Positions 27,471-36,591 of a DNA stretch of 64,000 bases are shown here, in pieces. Both the position numbers and the translations under genes were made by a program. How positions within the stretch are numbered: the first letter of the stretch is position 1; every line of letters begins with the position of its first letter. Source of the DNA: an uncultured Shimia sp. (GTDB lineage: Bacteria; Pseudomonadota; Alphaproteobacteria; Rhodobacterales; Rhodobacteraceae); NCBI RefSeq assembly GCF_947493595.1, contig NZ_CANLRL010000001.1:186001-250000 (forward strand), read 5' to 3'. The notes under the pieces were generated by a model that made no database searches, was not told the origin of the DNA, and saw nothing but the letters and a program-made list of their open reading frames with translations.

Positions 27471-27697
27471 CTGCTCCTGATACTGCTCTCACGTGCCGTT
27501 ATAGCACAAAACTATACACCAAAGTGGTTAACGCTCTGACGGCGTTTTGCCCAATATGTCGGATATGACAGGCAGATAGCAACTGTCTGCGGCGGGAATG
27601 GGGCAAGAAATGTAGAAAATTGAAACAGAAAGCGGAAGTCTCGGAGAAATTTGAGGAAATTCAGTGTTTTCGGTTGCTTTGTTAAGTACTTATGCAA

Positions 27698-27729
27698 AAA
27701 CCACCGATGCGTTTGGGCACCGGTGGTTT
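27698..27729 (-). terminator. Intrinsic terminator downstream of the permease gene (minus strand)
   Basis: Minus strand AAACCACCG...CGGTGGTTTTTGC. Confidence 0.7.
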
Positions 27730-27755
27730 GCATGTGTTTTGGTTAAGAGATTTGC

Positions 27756-28793
27756 TTATGCAACCGCTTGCCAGACGGTGCCTGCGATCAGTGCGCCGGT
27801 TAAGGCAAAGGTGAGGTAGGCGGCAAAGATGCGCGGTTTCACCAAGGCCCAGACCGCGATGGCGGCGGGGATGCAGCTGACGCCACCAGCAATCACAAAA
27901 GACATGGCTGCGCCCTGGGACATGCCTTGCTCCATCAGGCCGCTGATGAAACCCACGGCGGCGAAACCGTTAAGGTAGGCGGGCATGCCAATGAGGGCCG
28001 CGATCAGGATGGTGCCAAAACCTTCGCCACCAAGGAACTGGCCGACCCAAGCTGTGGTGTCATAAACCACCATCAGGGCTTCGAACATGTAGGCGATCAG
28101 CAGCCATTTCACCAGGAAGAGCGCGTTGTCCACCCAGGTGGTGCGGAAGATGGTCCGACGATCCGCGTCGCCCCAGAACGTCCAGACAGGTTTGGCCGAG
28201 AAGGGCGCTTTGGTGCCGCAACATCCACCAACCTGAGGTTTCTCGCGCAGAGGTTCGGCAAAGACCGCGGTGTTGGAGAAGGTCATGGTCAGGAAGCCGC
28301 CCATCATGCCGATGCTCACAGCCGCGACGGTTTTGGCCAGCGCGAAGTCCAGCCCCAATTCGCCCCAAGTGATTGTAAACATGGCGGGATCCATTAGCGG
28401 GGAGGCCAGCCAGAAGGCCATCACCGCACCCAAGGGGGCACCAACCGCCAGCAAGGCGGCAATGAAGGGAATGACTTCACAGGAACAGAAGGGCGACATG
28501 CCGCCCATAAAGGCTGCGAGGATGATCATGCGCACCTGGTTGCCTTGGAACGCCTTGGCAATCAGGTTGTCTGCGCCGGTGGCTTTCACAAAGGCCACCA
28601 ATGTGATGGCGATGATGATGAAGATGCCGGTGTGGCTCATTGCCTCAAAAACGATCTCGGATGCGGGCAGGAATTTTTCTGGCGCGACCAGCAGCAGGAT
28701 CAGCGGGATAATCCCCACCGCGAGCCAGGCTTTGTCGAGTTTTTTCCATCGCGATCGCCAAGGGGCGGGGGCGTTTTGGGTGGTGTCAGCCAT
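27756..28793 (-). CDS. ArsP/DUF318-type permease (SO_0444-like)
   Basis: GGMSPFCSCEVIPFIAALLAVGAPLGAVMAFWLASPLMDP; GCCGTK; start at MADTTQNAPAPW. Confidence 0.87.
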   Translation of the reverse strand: MADTTQNAPAPWRSRWKKLDKAWLAVGIIPLILLLVAPEKFLPASEIVFEAMSHTGIFIIIAITLVAFVKATGADNLIAKAFQGNQVRMIILAAFMGGMSPFCSCEVIPFIAALLAVGAPLGAVMAFWLASPLMDPAMFTITWGELGLDFALAKTVAAVSIGMMGGFLTMTFSNTAVFAEPLREKPQVGGCCGTKAPFSAKPVWTFWGDADRRTIFRTTWVDNALFLVKWLLIAYMFEALMVVYDTTAWVGQFLGGEGFGTILIAALIGMPAYLNGFAAVGFISGLMEQGMSQGAAMSFVIAGGVSCIPAAIAVWALVKPRIFAAYLTFALTGALIAGTVWQAVA

Positions 28794-29130
28794 GGTCGTG
28801 CTCCTTGCACTTTTTGGCAACGTCGGCGCAGCACTCTCGCAACAGGAAGGTGGAGAGATCACGTACGGCGTCATAAGCGATGGCGGCACAGATGATCGAC
28901 CGCCCTTGTTTTTCCTGAGTTACCAGCCCGGCCTGGGCGAGGATCTTCATATGATGGGTCAAGGTGGAGCCGGTCACGCCTGTGCGTTTGCCAAGCTCAC
29001 CAATGGAGAGGCCCTCATGGCCAGCGCGCACCAGGCAGCGCAGAACCGAGAGCCGTTGCTCCGATCCAAGCGCCGCAAAGGTGGAGGCGGCCACTTCGAG
29101 GGAGATATCTGTGGGGTCTGTATGTTCCAT
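28786..29130 (-). CDS. ArsR/SmtB family transcriptional regulator with Cys/His-rich C-terminus
   Basis: SLEVAASTFAALGSEQRLSVLRCLVRAGHEGLSIGELGKRTGVTGSTLTHHMKILAQAGLV; tail RECCADVAKKCKEHDHG. Confidence 0.93.
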   Translation of the reverse strand: MEHTDPTDISLEVAASTFAALGSEQRLSVLRCLVRAGHEGLSIGELGKRTGVTGSTLTHHMKILAQAGLVTQEKQGRSIICAAIAYDAVRDLSTFLLRECCADVAKKCKEHDHG

Positions 29131-29150
29131 ATTTCTAAAAATATCGAAAT
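29131..29150. promoter_or_regulatory. Candidate ArsR operator 1
   Basis: ATTTCTA-AAAATA-TCGAAAT (7-6-7, one mismatch), abutting the ArsR start codon. Confidence 0.6.
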
Positions 29151-29168
29151 GAATGAGTCGCGCAAGTC

Positions 29169-29192
29169 TTATTTCGAATATTGTCGAAATAA
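29169..29192. promoter_or_regulatory. Candidate ArsR operator 2
   Basis: TTATTTCGA-ATATTG-TCGAAATAA, perfect 9-bp inverted repeat. Confidence 0.65.
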
Positions 29193-29216
29193 CTTTGGGC
29201 CGCTATCAGGGGAGGC

Positions 29217-29798
29217 ATGTCACTACGTCAGGAAATAGAGGGCTGCCGGATCTGTGTAGGCCGATTTGCCGCCACTGCGACAGGCCATGAGCCGCGACCT
29301 GTGGTGTGGTTTGAAGGAAAGCCGAGGCTTTTGATTGTCGGACAGGCCCCCGGCGCGCGGGTGTATGAAAGCGGGCGGCCGTTTACTGATCCCAGCGGGG
29401 ACAGGCTGCGGGATTGGATGGGCGTGGATGAGGCTGTTTTTTATGACACATCCCGTATGGCGATTGTGCCGATGGCGTTCTGTTTTCCCGGCTACAACGC
29501 GGCTGGCAGCGACCTGCCACCGCCGCCGATCTGCGCCAAAACTTGGCGGGGAAGGGTTATGGGGGCGCTGGGTGACGTGCCGCTGACGCTTGTGGTGGGG
29601 GGCTATGCCCAAAAGTGGCATCTGGGCACCAAGGCGGGGGTGACGGTCACTGTTGAAGGGTGGCGCGACCATGCGCCCAAGGTCTTCCCCTTGCCACATC
29701 CGTCCTGGCGCAATACGGCATGGCTGAAGAAGAAACCCTGGTTTGAGGCCGAGCTGTTGCCCGCGCTGCAAACCCGTATCAAGGAGGTGCTGACATGA
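29217..29798 (+). CDS. Uracil-DNA glycosylase family protein
   Basis: KPRLLIVGQAPGARVYESGRPFTDPSGDRLRDWMGV; PLPHPSWRNTAWLKKKPWFE. Confidence 0.87.
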   Translation: MSLRQEIEGCRICVGRFAATATGHEPRPVVWFEGKPRLLIVGQAPGARVYESGRPFTDPSGDRLRDWMGVDEAVFYDTSRMAIVPMAFCFPGYNAAGSDLPPPPICAKTWRGRVMGALGDVPLTLVVGGYAQKWHLGTKAGVTVTVEGWRDHAPKVFPLPHPSWRNTAWLKKKPWFEAELLPALQTRIKEVLT

Positions 29799-30586
29799 GT
29801 GACCTGACCCCATTGGACAAGGCCCATGCGGCAATGGAAGCGGCGCCGGAAGATGATGCGGCACGCCTGCGCTTCTATGAGCGGCTTGCGGATGCGGAGC
29901 TGTTCTTGCTGCTGGAAAAAGAGCCGGAAGGCGACCGCATCGCGCCGGAGATTTTTGAAACCTCGGATGCGAGCTTTGTGCTGGTGTTTGATACCGAAGA
30001 CCGGTTGGCGCAGTTTGTCGGGCGGGTGGCGCCGTATGCCGGGCTGTCCGGTCGGGTGATTGCCAACATGCTGGCGGGGCAGGGCATTGGCTTGGCGGTC
30101 AATCCCGAGGTGGCGCCGTCCTCGATCTTGATCCCGAACGAGGCGCTGGGCTGGCTGGCGGACACGCTGGAGCATGCGCCGGATGAGGTTGAGGCCAAAG
30201 TGGAGAGCTTTGCGCCGCCTGCAGGGTTGCCAGAAGTGCTGATCACGGCGCTGGATGCCAAGCTGAGCACTGCCGGTGGGTTGGCCAAAATGGCTTATCT
30301 CGTTGGTACGACTTATGAGAGCGGGAGCCGGTCGCACATGTTGGGCTTTGTCGATGTTGTGCCCGGCGCAGAAGGCGCGTTGGCGAAAGCTGTGAACGAG
30401 GCGCTGACCTTCTCTGGCATCGAGGCGGGCGCGCTGGATGTGGGGTTCTTTGCTATCAACGATCCGGTGGCGGCTCAGCTGGCGCGGGTTGGATTGCGGT
30501 TTGATCTGCCAGAGCCACCCAAGGCGGAAGACCACGTGCCTGTCACACCCGGCAGTGATCCAGACAAACCGCCAATTCTGCGCTGA
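29795..30586 (+). CDS. SseB family protein
   Basis: AHAAMEAAPEDDAARLRFYERLADAELFLLLEKE; ATGA overlap with UDG gene. Confidence 0.8.
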   Translation: MSDLTPLDKAHAAMEAAPEDDAARLRFYERLADAELFLLLEKEPEGDRIAPEIFETSDASFVLVFDTEDRLAQFVGRVAPYAGLSGRVIANMLAGQGIGLAVNPEVAPSSILIPNEALGWLADTLEHAPDEVEAKVESFAPPAGLPEVLITALDAKLSTAGGLAKMAYLVGTTYESGSRSHMLGFVDVVPGAEGALAKAVNEALTFSGIEAGALDVGFFAINDPVAAQLARVGLRFDLPEPPKAEDHVPVTPGSDPDKPPILR

Positions 30587-30607
30587 TTAAACTCTTCTCT
30601 TTCCCCA

Positions 30608-30660
30608 AAGTATCCCGGGGTGAATGGCGCAGCGGGCTGCGCCAGAGGGGCTGGCCCCTC
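30608..30660 (-). repeat. Dispersed intergenic double-hairpin-GGGATATTT element, copy 3 (reverse orientation, GGGATACTT variant)
   Basis: Minus strand GAGGGGC-CA-GCCCCTC, GGCGCAGC-CC-GCTGCGCC, CCCCGGGATACTTTGGGG; between convergent genes. Confidence 0.6.
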
Positions 30661-30671
30661 AGGCATGAGTT

Positions 30672-31601
30672 TTAGTACCCCGCGCTGCGGTCGACGACAT
30701 GCACAAAGGGTTCACCCGCTTCCCCCCGGCGCACGTTTTCAACCACCACTTCGCTTGAGGTTTTCACGCGGGTTTCCGAGGCGATGTGCGGCGTGACTGT
30801 GACTCTAGGATGCGCCCAAAAGGGGTGCTCTCTTGGCAGCGGCTCCACACGGAAGACATCCAACGTGGCATGGGCAATGTGGCCGCTATCGAGCGCGGCC
30901 AGCAAGGCGTCGTCGTCGATCAGTGGCCCTCGGCCAGGGTTTACGATCATCGCGCCTTTGGGCATCCACGACAGGCGCTCTGCGTTGAGCAGGTTTTCTG
31001 TTTCGGTGGTTTTGGGCAAGAGCAGCACAAGGATGTCGGCGTGTGACAAGGCGGTTTTGAGCCCGTCATCGCCGTGCAGGCAGGTGACGCCGGGAATGTC
31101 TTTGGCGCGGCGGCTCCAGCCCGCGACGTCAAAGCCCAGATCGCGCAGGGCTTCGGCGCAGGCGCTGCCCAATTCGCCGAGGCCCATGATGGTCACGCGG
31201 CGGTCTTGCGCAAGTGGCGGCACATGCGGGGTCCAGTCGCCGTTTTGACCAAGGATGTTGCGGTCCATGCCAAGGTGATGGCGCATCACATGACCCACCA
31301 CCCATTCTTTCATGCCCTGGGTCATGCCGGGATCGACCATACGGCAGAGCGGCATGGTCAGGGTTTTGTTGCCGACTATGCTCTCCACACCGGCCCAGAG
31401 GTTGAGCACGGCTTTGCAGCGGGTGTACGGCGTGAAGTCCTGTACGGGGCTGTTGGGAGCGTAGACGATGTAGTCGACGTCTTCAGGCACGAAGTCTGTC
31501 TGCAGGTTGGCGTCCACACCGGCGGCTTTGAAGGCTTCCTTGAGCGGGGTCTCATACTCCGCCCAGCGTTCGGGCTTGGCGGCAAAGAGGACGTTGATCA
31601 T
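30672..31601 (-). CDS. Glyoxylate/hydroxypyruvate reductase A (D-isomer 2-hydroxyacid dehydrogenase)
   Basis: VTIMGLGELGSACAEALRDLGFDVAGWSRR; IVNPGRGPLIDDDALLAALDSGHIAHATLDVF. Confidence 0.93.
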   Translation of the reverse strand: MINVLFAAKPERWAEYETPLKEAFKAAGVDANLQTDFVPEDVDYIVYAPNSPVQDFTPYTRCKAVLNLWAGVESIVGNKTLTMPLCRMVDPGMTQGMKEWVVGHVMRHHLGMDRNILGQNGDWTPHVPPLAQDRRVTIMGLGELGSACAEALRDLGFDVAGWSRRAKDIPGVTCLHGDDGLKTALSHADILVLLLPKTTETENLLNAERLSWMPKGAMIVNPGRGPLIDDDALLAALDSGHIAHATLDVFRVEPLPREHPFWAHPRVTVTPHIASETRVKTSSEVVVENVRRGEAGEPFVHVVDRSAGY

Positions 31602-32008
31602 GTGGCAAACACTCCAGACATGTCGGCAAAGCCTTTGATTTCGATGGGGTTCCCAAAGGGGTCGTTGAAGAACATGGTGCTTTGTTCGCCGGGTTCACCG
31701 GCAAAGCGCGTGAACGGCTTGAGCACAAAGTCCAAACCAGCCTCGGTGAGGCTCTGCGCGAGGGCGTCCCACTGGGCTTTTGGCAGGATCACACCGAGGT
31801 GCGGCATGGGCACCATGTGCTCGCCGACCTTGCCGGTGGCGGCGGTGGCAAAAGGTTCACCGATGTGTAGCGAAAGCTGATGGCCAAAGAAGTTGTAGTC
31901 CACCCAGGTGGCGGTGCTGCGGCCTTCGGTGCAGCCCAGCAGGTCGCCATAGAAGGCGCGGGCTTGATCAAGATCGCGGACGTTATAAGCGAGATGAAAG
32001 ATGGTCAT
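31598..32008 (-). CDS. VOC family protein (glyoxalase-like)
   Basis: MTIFHLAYNVRDLDQARAFYGDLLGCTEGR; FFNDPFGNPIEIKGF; start trimmed from the long ORF. Confidence 0.88.
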   Translation of the reverse strand: MTIFHLAYNVRDLDQARAFYGDLLGCTEGRSTATWVDYNFFGHQLSLHIGEPFATAATGKVGEHMVPMPHLGVILPKAQWDALAQSLTEAGLDFVLKPFTRFAGEPGEQSTMFFNDPFGNPIEIKGFADMSGVFAT

Positions 32009-32111
32009 GCGCGGTTCCTTTGAAGGAGGAGAATAGGGTCTTAGCGCATAGGTAGAAGCGCAAAGTGAAGAAGGGTAGCTTGTTTTTGCATCTTCAGACA
32101 TAAGAAAAACT

Positions 32112-32957
32112 ATGGATGTGAGATTTGTGGAAACATTGCTGGCGGCGGTGGAAGAGGGATCTTTGGCGGCTGCCGCGCGGCGCCAGGGCATCACGGCGGC
32201 GGCTGCGGCGCAGCGGATAGGCGCATTGGAGGCGGCATTGAAAGTGCCGCTTTTGGTGCGGGACGGACGCCGCATGACAGCCACACCGGATTGCGAGGCG
32301 TTGTTGGCGGATTTGCGACAGATGGTGGCGTTGAAAGCCGGGCTTGCCGGGCGGTTGGCGCAGGAACAGCTTGGGGGACGGTTGCGCCTGGGCGCGGTGT
32401 CCACAGCGCTGAGTGATTATGGCCCGACAGTTGTGCAACAGCTGGAGGCAGAGGCGCCAGCGGTGGAGCTGGCTTTGATCCCGGCGGCCAGTGAGGCGGT
32501 GCTTCGTCAGTTTGAAGAGGGCGCGCTGGATGCGGCGCTGATTGTGGCGCCGCCGTTTGCGTTGCCCAAGACAATGCAGTTTGACGTATTGGCAAAACAG
32601 CCGATTGGCTTTGTGCGGCCCGTGGGCGAGGGGCAAGCCAATGACGTGCCCTTTTTGGTGTATAGTCGGACGTCCTGGGGTGGCGCGGCCTGTTGGCGAG
32701 CGTTGACGTCACAGGTCTCTGCGCCTCAGGTGCGGTGTGAGTTGGATGCGGTGGAGATCATTGCGCAGATGGTTGAGGACGGTCTGGGGCAGGCGGTCCT
32801 GCCGCGGTGGCAGGGGCTGGTGAAGCACCATCAGGACTTGCAGTTTGTGGAAATCCCAGACGCCTTCCGGGAGGTTGGGTTGCTCACGTGGCGCCGGGAT
32901 GCGCGACGGCCGTTGGTGCGGCTGTTGCGTAAGACTGTCGGTGTGGAGAGCGCTTAG
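32112..32957 (+). CDS. LysR family transcriptional regulator
   Basis: MDVRFVETLLAAVEEGSLAAAARRQGITAAAAAQRIGALEAALKVPLLVRDGRR; divergent from the VOC/reductase pair. Confidence 0.9.
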   Translation: MDVRFVETLLAAVEEGSLAAAARRQGITAAAAAQRIGALEAALKVPLLVRDGRRMTATPDCEALLADLRQMVALKAGLAGRLAQEQLGGRLRLGAVSTALSDYGPTVVQQLEAEAPAVELALIPAASEAVLRQFEEGALDAALIVAPPFALPKTMQFDVLAKQPIGFVRPVGEGQANDVPFLVYSRTSWGGAACWRALTSQVSAPQVRCELDAVEIIAQMVEDGLGQAVLPRWQGLVKHHQDLQFVEIPDAFREVGLLTWRRDARRPLVRLLRKTVGVESA

Positions 32958-32964
32958 GTCGCGT

Positions 32965-34110
32965 TTAGACTTGCCGCGGACGATGCACGTGGGCGGATTG
33001 CACGAGCCCAAAGCCTGCCATCAAAACCAACATGGCGGAGCCCCCGTAACTGACCAATGGAAGCGGCACGCCCACGACGGGCGCGAGGCCCATCACCATC
33101 GACATGTTCACAGCGAAGAACAGGAAAAATGCGCCTGAGATGCCGAGAATAACCAGAGAGGAGTAGCGGTCTTTGTTGGATATGGCGGAGGCGATGCAGA
33201 ACACCACAATCAAGGCGTAAAGCGACAGTAGAGACACCGCGCCGACGTAGCCAAACTCTTCGGCCAGGGTGGTGAAGATGAAGTCGGTGTGTTTTTCCGG
33301 CAGGAAGTTCAGGCGGCTCTGGGTGCCTTGCATAAAGCCGCGCCCGGTCCAGCCACCAGAGCCAAGCGCAATTTTGGATTGGGTAATGTGGTAGCCTGCG
33401 CCGAGTGGGTCAGACGATGGGTCGAGAAAAGTGTCGATACGGCGATATTGGTAGTTCTTCAACAGTTGCCATTCGGTGCCGCGCGATTGGAACACGGCGA
33501 CCACCAGCCCCACAACCATGCTGATCACAGCGGCGAAGTAGCCCCAATGCACACCGGCGAGGAACATCACAATGGCGCCGCCGGTGAGCAACAGGATCGA
33601 GGTGCCAAGGTCCGGCTGGCGTAGGACCAACATGGTGGGGATGATGATCAGCAGGACGGGGATCAGCACCCAGAGCGGTTTGCTGGTTTTTTCCGTCGGT
33701 AACCAGTCGTAATAGGCCGCCAAGCACATCACCAGGGTGATTTTCATCAGCTCGGAAGGCTGAAGGCGCATGAAACCAAGGTCGATCCAGCGCTGGGCGC
33801 CCATGCCGACGCTGCCCATGACCTCCACCAGTACCAGCAGGATCAGCGTGACCAGATAGGCAAAGCCCGAGATTGATCGCCAGAACCAAATCGGGACCAT
33901 GGCGACAAAGAACATGACAAACACCCCAAGAGCGTAGCGCTTCATTTGCGGCTCGGCCCAGGGTGAGAATGATCCACCGGCGACAGAGTAGAGCATCAAA
34001 AAGCCTACGCCAGCCACGGCGGTGATTAGCAGCAGCAGTGCCCAGTTGAGGTGCAGCACTTTGCGCAGCCCTGACGGCACATGTTTGACGTTATATTCGA
34101 GATAACTCAT
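32965..34110 (-). CDS. rodA: Rod shape-determining protein RodA
   Basis: SEDS family; ITQSKIALGSGGWTGRGFMQGTQSRLNFLPEKHTDFIFTTLAEEFG; start at MSYLEYNVKHV. Confidence 0.96.
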   Translation of the reverse strand: MSYLEYNVKHVPSGLRKVLHLNWALLLLITAVAGVGFLMLYSVAGGSFSPWAEPQMKRYALGVFVMFFVAMVPIWFWRSISGFAYLVTLILLVLVEVMGSVGMGAQRWIDLGFMRLQPSELMKITLVMCLAAYYDWLPTEKTSKPLWVLIPVLLIIIPTMLVLRQPDLGTSILLLTGGAIVMFLAGVHWGYFAAVISMVVGLVVAVFQSRGTEWQLLKNYQYRRIDTFLDPSSDPLGAGYHITQSKIALGSGGWTGRGFMQGTQSRLNFLPEKHTDFIFTTLAEEFGYVGAVSLLSLYALIVVFCIASAISNKDRYSSLVILGISGAFFLFFAVNMSMVMGLAPVVGVPLPLVSYGGSAMLVLMAGFGLVQSAHVHRPRQV

Positions 34111-34117
34111 CTGCGCC

Positions 34118-36061
34118 TCATGCCCGGTTGCGGCGCGTGATTTCGCGGCCTGGCACCAGTTTCTCCAGCTCTTCTTGCTGTATCTTGATGCTGTTGCGGT
34201 CTTTGGTGGGATAGGCAGACAGGGGCGGGGTACCGCCATAGAGCGCCTGTAGCGTGATGTCGCGGCCAATCGGCGTGGCGGCCTTGGAACCGCTGCCGTG
34301 TTCCACAACTACGGCCACTGCGATCTTCGGGTTTTCAAACGGCGCGTAATTCACAAACAGACCGTGGTCGCGGCGGTTCCACGGCAGGTCTTCGTTGCGG
34401 GTCACACCACGCGCACGCTCAGCGGCTGTGATGTTGCGGACCTGAGAGGTGCCGGTCTTGCCTGCCATGCGGAACTCATCTTCGATGATGCGTTTGCTGT
34501 AGGCCGTTCCACGGCGGTGGTTGGAAACCGCATACATGCCGCGTTGCACCTCGGCGAGATGGGTCGGGCTGATGTCCAGACGGGGCGCTTCGGCAATTGG
34601 CTGTTCCACGCCGTTGATGGATTTCACCAGACGGGGCGGCACAGCTTTGCCAGTGGCGAGGCGTGCAGTCATCACCGCGAGTTGCAGCGGTGAGGCAAGC
34701 ACAAACCCCTGCCCAATGGAGGCGTTGGCGGTGTCGCCCACCACCCAATCTTCGCCGCGCACCGAGCTTTTCCAGTCGCGCGACGGGTTCAGGCCGCGCG
34801 CCACGCCGGACAGCGGCAGGTCAAATTTCACGCCAATGCCAAATTTGGCTGCCACTTCGGACATCTTGTCGATGCCGACTTGCAGGGCGATGTCGTAGAA
34901 GTAGACGTCGCAGCTTTCGCGGATGGCTTGCGCGAGGTTCATTTGGCCGTGGCCGCCGCGCTTCCAACAGTGAAAGCGGCGGTTGGAGATTTCCATGTGG
35001 CCGGGGCAGTAAACCGTGTCGTCGTAGCCGATGATGCCCTCTTCGAGCGCGGCCAGCGCGGTGATCATTTTGAACGTGGACCCCGGAGGGTAGGTGCCTT
35101 GGACCGATTTGGCCGCGAGAGGGCGGTGGTCGTTGCCGGTCAGCTCACCGTAGTCGGCAACCGAGATGCCCTCGACAAAGAGGTTGGGGTCAAAGGTCGG
35201 AGCCGAGGCGACGGCCAGCAAGTCGCCGGTTTCGCAATCCATAACCACGGCGGCGGCGCTTTCTTCGCCCAGTCGCGCCTGCGCATAAGATTGCAGCCCT
35301 TGGTCGATGGTCAGCTGAATGTCGTCGCCCTGTTCACCTTCGCGGCGGTCCAACTCGCGCATGATGCGGCCAACGGCGTTGACCTCGACACGTTTGGTGC
35401 CTGCCACGCCGCGCAGATCATCCTCCATTCGGCCTTCCAGCCCCACCTTGCCAATTTGGAAGCGCGGGATGCGCAGCAGTTGGTCAGGGTTGTCGATCTT
35501 GGACAGGTCGTAGTCGGAGACCGGGCCAACGTAGCCCAGCACATGTGCCATGTCGCCGCGCAAGGGGTAGTAGCGCGAGAGGCCCACCTCAGGTGTGATG
35601 CCGGGCAGGGCGGGGGTGTTGACAGCTACCCGAGAGAGTTCGTCCCAACTGACGCGGTCGGCAATCGTGACCGGCAGGAACGGTGGCGAGCGGCGCATTT
35701 CAGTGACGGCGCGGTCCAACTCCTTGGGGTCAAGTTCCACCAAGGTTGCCAGTTTGTCGATCACCGCGTCCACGTCGCCGGCGTCTTCGGGCACCAGCGT
35801 GACGCGGTAAGACGGCTCGTTTCGGGCGAGCACAATGCCGTTTCGGTCAAAAATCTCACCACGGGCCGGTGGGATCAGGCGAATGTTGATGCGGTTTTCT
35901 TCGGCCAGAAGGCGGTATTGATCTGCTTGGTCCAGTTGCAAATGGCGCATGCGGAAACCGAGACCGGTCATGAAGGCGAGCATGGTGCCGCCAAGCAAGA
36001 GCGCGCGGCGGGAGAGGCGGCCGTGGACCTCGGTGACTTCGGTGGGAGTTTTGGCGCGCAT
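34118..36061 (-). CDS. mrdA: Penicillin-binding protein 2
   Basis: GTYPPGSTFKMITALAALEEG (SxxK); MAGKTGTSQV (KTG). Confidence 0.97.
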   Translation of the reverse strand: MRAKTPTEVTEVHGRLSRRALLLGGTMLAFMTGLGFRMRHLQLDQADQYRLLAEENRINIRLIPPARGEIFDRNGIVLARNEPSYRVTLVPEDAGDVDAVIDKLATLVELDPKELDRAVTEMRRSPPFLPVTIADRVSWDELSRVAVNTPALPGITPEVGLSRYYPLRGDMAHVLGYVGPVSDYDLSKIDNPDQLLRIPRFQIGKVGLEGRMEDDLRGVAGTKRVEVNAVGRIMRELDRREGEQGDDIQLTIDQGLQSYAQARLGEESAAAVVMDCETGDLLAVASAPTFDPNLFVEGISVADYGELTGNDHRPLAAKSVQGTYPPGSTFKMITALAALEEGIIGYDDTVYCPGHMEISNRRFHCWKRGGHGQMNLAQAIRESCDVYFYDIALQVGIDKMSEVAAKFGIGVKFDLPLSGVARGLNPSRDWKSSVRGEDWVVGDTANASIGQGFVLASPLQLAVMTARLATGKAVPPRLVKSINGVEQPIAEAPRLDISPTHLAEVQRGMYAVSNHRRGTAYSKRIIEDEFRMAGKTGTSQVRNITAAERARGVTRNEDLPWNRRDHGLFVNYAPFENPKIAVAVVVEHGSGSKAATPIGRDITLQALYGGTPPLSAYPTKDRNSIKIQQEELEKLVPGREITRRNRA

Positions 36062-36591
36062 CAGTTGGCCCCCAAGGCATCATGAGCTGTGGCGCGGCGC
36101 ACGCCAAACAGCAGATGAGACAGGAAGACCACACCGGGGTAGATGGCGATGTTCATGATGGTTTGCATCAGCATCAGGCCCAGCGACGGCAGTGGCAGCA
36201 GGAAAATGGTGCCGATCAGGCGATACCCCACGGTTATGGCCAGCATGATCACGGCGGCGGTGAGCCATTCGGTCGCAAAAGTGGCGTCGCGTAGGCGGGG
36301 TGCGCGGCTGCGTTGGATTTCGCAGGCAAAGACCATGATCGCGGCGGCCAGTCCCGGGGGACGCAGGAGCAGGAAGTCAGCCAGCAGAAAGACGCCAGCG
36401 ATCAGAAGCGGCGGCGTGTAGTCCGGTTGGCGCACGGCCCATGCCAGCGCCAGAACCACCATGAATTCCGGCCCGGCCCAGCGGCGCGGGGTGGTTTCCA
36501 ACGGCAGAAGCTGTGCAAAGACCAAGAGCAGGCACAACAGGGCAAAGACAAACCGCATCAACCACTTATTGGACAGTGCTGCGTCAGCCAT
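36061..36591 (-). CDS. mreD: Rod shape-determining protein MreD
   Basis: Small multi-TM protein between mreC and mrdA; start at MADAALSNKWL. Confidence 0.9.
   Translation of the reverse strand: MADAALSNKWLMRFVFALLCLLLVFAQLLPLETTPRRWAGPEFMVVLALAWAVRQPDYTPPLLIAGVFLLADFLLLRPPGLAAAIMVFACEIQRSRAPRLRDATFATEWLTAAVIMLAITVGYRLIGTIFLLPLPSLGLMLMQTIMNIAIYPGVVFLSHLLFGVRRATAHDALGAN

Noticed and set aside
27512-27733. 73-aa minus-strand ORF in the AT-rich region upstream of the capsule genes
   Set aside because: Starts inside the terminator stem, has no family signal and no convincing ribosome-binding site.
34880-36085. 401-aa plus-strand ORF antisense to mrdA
   Set aside because: Same GC-rich antisense artefact; mrdA has SxxK and KTG motifs on the other strand.
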